A program made the position numbers and the translations under genes. A stretch of 64,000 nucleotides of DNA, taken from Anisakis pegreffii (Eukaryota > Nematoda > Chromadorea > Rhabditida > Anisakidae). Below are positions 61,515-64,000 of the stretch, in pieces. Every line of letters starts with the position of its first letter. Within the stretch, counting starts at the first letter, position 1. The stretch is taken from NCBI GenBank assembly GCA_035041965.1, contig JAPYMA010001303.1, positions 121,793-185,792 on the forward strand, read 5' to 3'. The notes under the pieces were generated by a model that did not search any database, was not told where the DNA came from, and was given only the letters and a program-made list of their open reading frames with translations.

Positions 61515-62316
61515 CTTGAAAGGATGGCAATAGTGATGATTCCAAGCAGAGTCTCCATTATCAATAGTGCTCCTTCGACGCAAACAATGATGAATTCAAT
61601 CAGTAAAACATAACTTTGAAAGACAGCCCAATAAACGCAAACAGCGATTGCCGCAGCACCGAGTAACAACGAGAACGATATAAATGCCGGTGTTTCGGTT
61701 AGATTACCTTTACGAGCTGAAATTTGAAAAGTTTCTCAACAGAAGAAAAAGATGGACGAGTAGCTAGCTCATCGATGGTTATTCTTTAATTTAATTCGCA
61801 TATTCACAAATGACTCCTTCATACAACTTTGACGAAAATATTTCGAATTGAATGAATTGATATAGAAAACGTTTGATTGAGAGGATTTCTAAACGTGTTG
61901 AATTAGCACGAAGTGTAGATCACAAGTTCACAAATTTTCAAAATAGTATCAATGCAAAACGTACCCCAAAAGATACGAAATGCTTCAATTGGAGCGAAAA
62001 GGAGAATGATAAGTAGCTCGCAGATCTTCACATGATTCGGATAAGGTAGAATTGAAACTGAAATTAATCGGGCACTGGATGTTTGGTAGAGGTTTGGTGA
62101 TCGAATAAGTTTTGTTACAATAAGCGAGCAATCATGATGCCTCCAAATGGATAAATTCACAACAAATGATTGAATGCGAACCTTTGAACAAGAATAAACC
62201 CAGCTGAGCAATAACCAGTAACGCAGAATATGGTCTGTTGACGTGTAGAAGCACTTGGTAGCTTAGTGACGATCGCTGCAAAGTACTACGATCATGAATC
62301 ACATAAAGTTCTGTGG
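61515..62316 (-). CDS. mks-2: TMEM216 / MKS-2 family ciliary transition-zone membrane protein
   Basis: Exons 62316-62182, 62057-61965 and 61716-61515 join in phase (1, 1) and give four membrane segments in the TMEM216 order. Segment 1 is SLSYQVLLHVNRPYSALLVI, then GLFLFK. Segment 2 is ILPYPNHVKICELLIILLFA, with PIEAFRIF. The RKGNL loop matches the family's 'G-x-KGNL' turn. Segment 3 is FISFSLLLGAAAIAVCVYWA, and segment 4 follows FQSYVLLIEFIIVCVEGALL with METLLGI. Family knowledge: TMEM216/MKS2 belongs to the MKS module at the base of cilia, which in nematodes means sensory cilia only. The third exon ends in phase 2 (GTATTT donor). A short last exon (for example from about 61462, LLRVWNQHSCLQYHDD) is likely but unproven. 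The first exon also needs an upstream start exon. TMEM80 is the nearest alternative. Confidence 0.85.
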
Positions 62317-63144
62317 CTGGAAAGGTGCTTAATCAACGAAAAAACTGGATGAACTTGATGGAGACTCAGTCACCTTTCAAATGCTGGCGGAAGTAACTAA
62401 AACTCTGAATAATGCGAAGATGGGAATTTTGAATAATGAAATGTTTCTAAAAATACATAATATTCTTTCCACTTGAATAGTTGTAGTGTGAATCACTGCA
62501 TTTATTTGTTGGATCTGTGAGATACAATTACATATTGCGGTTGATTCAGTCAAGAAGATGAAGTTGCTGGACGATTTGATCAACCAAACATTTTCGTGGG
62601 TCAAGCTACTATAGTCATGGAACTATTCTCAGAAATCATCAGTTGTGATGGTGTGAAGTAAAAGTGCTGAATAAACTTGCTAATGAAACTGATCATAAAA
62701 TAAACGAACCACTTGTGAAACAATCATCTTTTACTACGTCAAATCATGTCCGCTATGAGGCAAATACCCGGCCCAGTGAGGCAGATTGCTGTGTGCTCAA
62801 TACAAATGCTTGTGCTTGACACATGACTAGTGGTTTCCAAGACAACGGCAGTGTGTGCTGCTCACAGTTGCCGATGCTAGAGTTCTCTTCGTGCAACGGA
62901 CAGCGATCGACTTGCTGGTATTCAGAGTACGTTTAAAGTAGCATTTGGTGTTATGCATATTGCATTTTACTGACAATTAGTAATTAATTCACTCGGCTAA
63001 ACGTAGTGGGATACGTAATCCCAAATTAAGATGAAATATCGCACTTTGCATGTGCAACCACTGCGTGACTTTATCTGTGTGTGTGTGTGATGAGTATTGC
63101 TCAGATGTTCGAGTGTTACGCAACATTCATTCAACTAAAAATAC

Positions 63145-63150
63145 TTTATT
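63145..63150 (-). terminator. Polyadenylation signal of the cysteine-rich protein gene
   Basis: AATAAA on the minus strand, 205 nt after the stop codon at 63355. Confidence 0.5.
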
Positions 63151-63354
63151 TTAAAACAATATCACAAAAAATATCACATTAAAACAATTGCAGAGTCACA
63201 CAACGCATGCCAATTGAAGAATCAACCCGCATTCACGAAGCACATAAAATAACATAATCGAACAAATGGAATATTGTGATGAATTGAAGACGAATTGTTA
63301 TTTTCGATCGATACATCAAGTTGTTGCAGTGCTCGGGTGACCGGACGAATTGGC

Positions 63355-64000
63355 TCAATTGCACCAGCAAAAACCTTTCATGCATGGCAGTCCGAAACAT
63401 ACGCTCGAATCGTCTGGATCGCAATTTTGATTCAAACAGAAATTGAAAAGGGCATCGAAAAGACCACCCGTTATTCCGTTCGCTTTGAAACCTGAAATCA
63501 AAAGAATTGAATCGCAACGACTGAAAAACGTTGAGTGTTGGATGATTCCAATTGTGACCACAAATTTTGAGAAATAATAACCACAAAAATCGGTTATCAG
63601 TTATTGACTGGATTATGAAAGCATAAATCCAATCCGAAAGTCTAACGAAATGACTGAAACGAATGCACCCTGGAGAATGACCGATGGTGTGTGTCATCGA
63701 AATAACGAACCATAAATCCCAAAACCATATCGTCAGCAAAAGCTTAATTGACAGAACGAAAGCAGTACGAAAGCGAATCACGAACAAACCTTGATCACAA
63801 TCGCATTTGAATGTCTGATTATTGCAAGCACCCTTAAGTCCACCGCAATTTGCGTCAGTACGGCACGGTGCGAACGAAGCGCATGCACCACAGTTGCATT
63901 TAGCCACATTCAAGCCAATGCAGCTCCCTCTGCCGGCTATTGTACTACAGTCCGTGTCGGTAACGCAAGGCAACAACGGAATACAAGTCTCGGTGTCGAC
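63355..64000 (-). CDS. Cysteine-rich EB/EGF-like secreted protein, C-terminal part, 5' end beyond right edge
   Basis: Exon 64000-63790 is open to the window edge and carries repeated modules (PCVTDTDCSTIAGRGSC, LNVAKCNCGACASFAPCRTD, NCGGLKGACNNQTFKCDCD). The spacing of C-x6-C, G-x-C and CxCGAC is typical of nematode EB-module/EGF-like extracellular proteins. It leaves at CAAG|GTTTGT in phase 1. Exon 63491-63355 (ATTTCAG) completes the codon and ends NCDPDDSSVCFGLPCMKGFC, WCN and stop, with a last six-cysteine cluster. The protein is probably secreted, with disulphide-bonded modules. No signal peptide is visible because the 5' part lies outside. A 247-codon single frame read through the intron is not the real product. 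Confidence 0.75.

Noticed and set aside
63233..63976. 247-codon minus-strand ORF, the longest in the window
   Set aside because: It reads through a GTTTGT-to-TTTCAG intron. Only the first part is the cysteine-rich exon, and the true terminal exon continues in another frame to a stop at 63355.

Overview
The window looks like nuclear DNA of an invertebrate animal, most likely a nematode with fairly large introns. It is about 36-38% GC by eye. Coding is broken into short exons (24-290 nt) separated by introns of about 45 nt to 2.4 kb, and most 3' splice sites read TTTTCAG, TTTCAG or TTGCAG. I see no bacterial operon, rRNA, convincing tRNA or CRISPR array. Genes were read exon by exon from splice signals, reading-phase continuity and family motifs. 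Several real exons have no in-frame ATG, so a simple ORF search misses them.

Layout. (1) 1-11.1 kb, minus strand: a large leucine-rich-repeat gene resembling LRRC9. Twenty-one exons join with matching phase, and it runs off the left edge. Its introns hold a two-level tandem repeat (480-1520) and a non-autonomous hAT element (9809-10680). (2) 11.5-20.3 kb: unresolved. It holds isolated exon-like blocks, two of them GC-rich, a possible two-exon minus-strand gene at 15.2-15.6 kb, and two plus-strand terminal exons at 19.7-20.2 kb. (3) 20.9-26.9 kb and 32.3-41.3 kb, plus strand: two tandem paralogous voltage-gated K+ channel genes of the non-Shaker class. Each has a T1 domain with the HX5CX20CC zinc motif, six membrane segments and a GYGD filter. 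Both have PIS instead of the usual PXP motif in S6. (4) 41.6-51.8 kb: sparse, with a second hAT element in the opposite orientation (43459-44455), an unidentified spliced gene at 45.7-46.7 kb (plus) and a terminal exon at 48.8-49.0 kb (minus). (5) 51.8-54.6 kb, minus: an unidentified spliced gene. (6) 56.1-59.2 kb, plus: a one-pass membrane protein gene whose C-terminus resembles a PDZ ligand. (7) 59.2-60.8 kb, minus: a gene ending tail-to-tail with the previous one, with weak NDC1-like features. (8) 61.5-62.3 kb, minus: a clear TMEM216/MKS-2 (ciliary transition zone) gene. (9) 63.35-64.0 kb, minus: the 3' end of a gene for a cysteine-rich EB/EGF-like secreted protein.

Functionally the window mixes ion channels (membrane excitability) with a ciliary transition-zone protein and a large LRR protein whose family is usually linked to cilia. 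These look like independent neighbours rather than one pathway. Intron-containing models are inferred without transcript data. Exon ends are supported by phase agreement, but most start codons are provisional.
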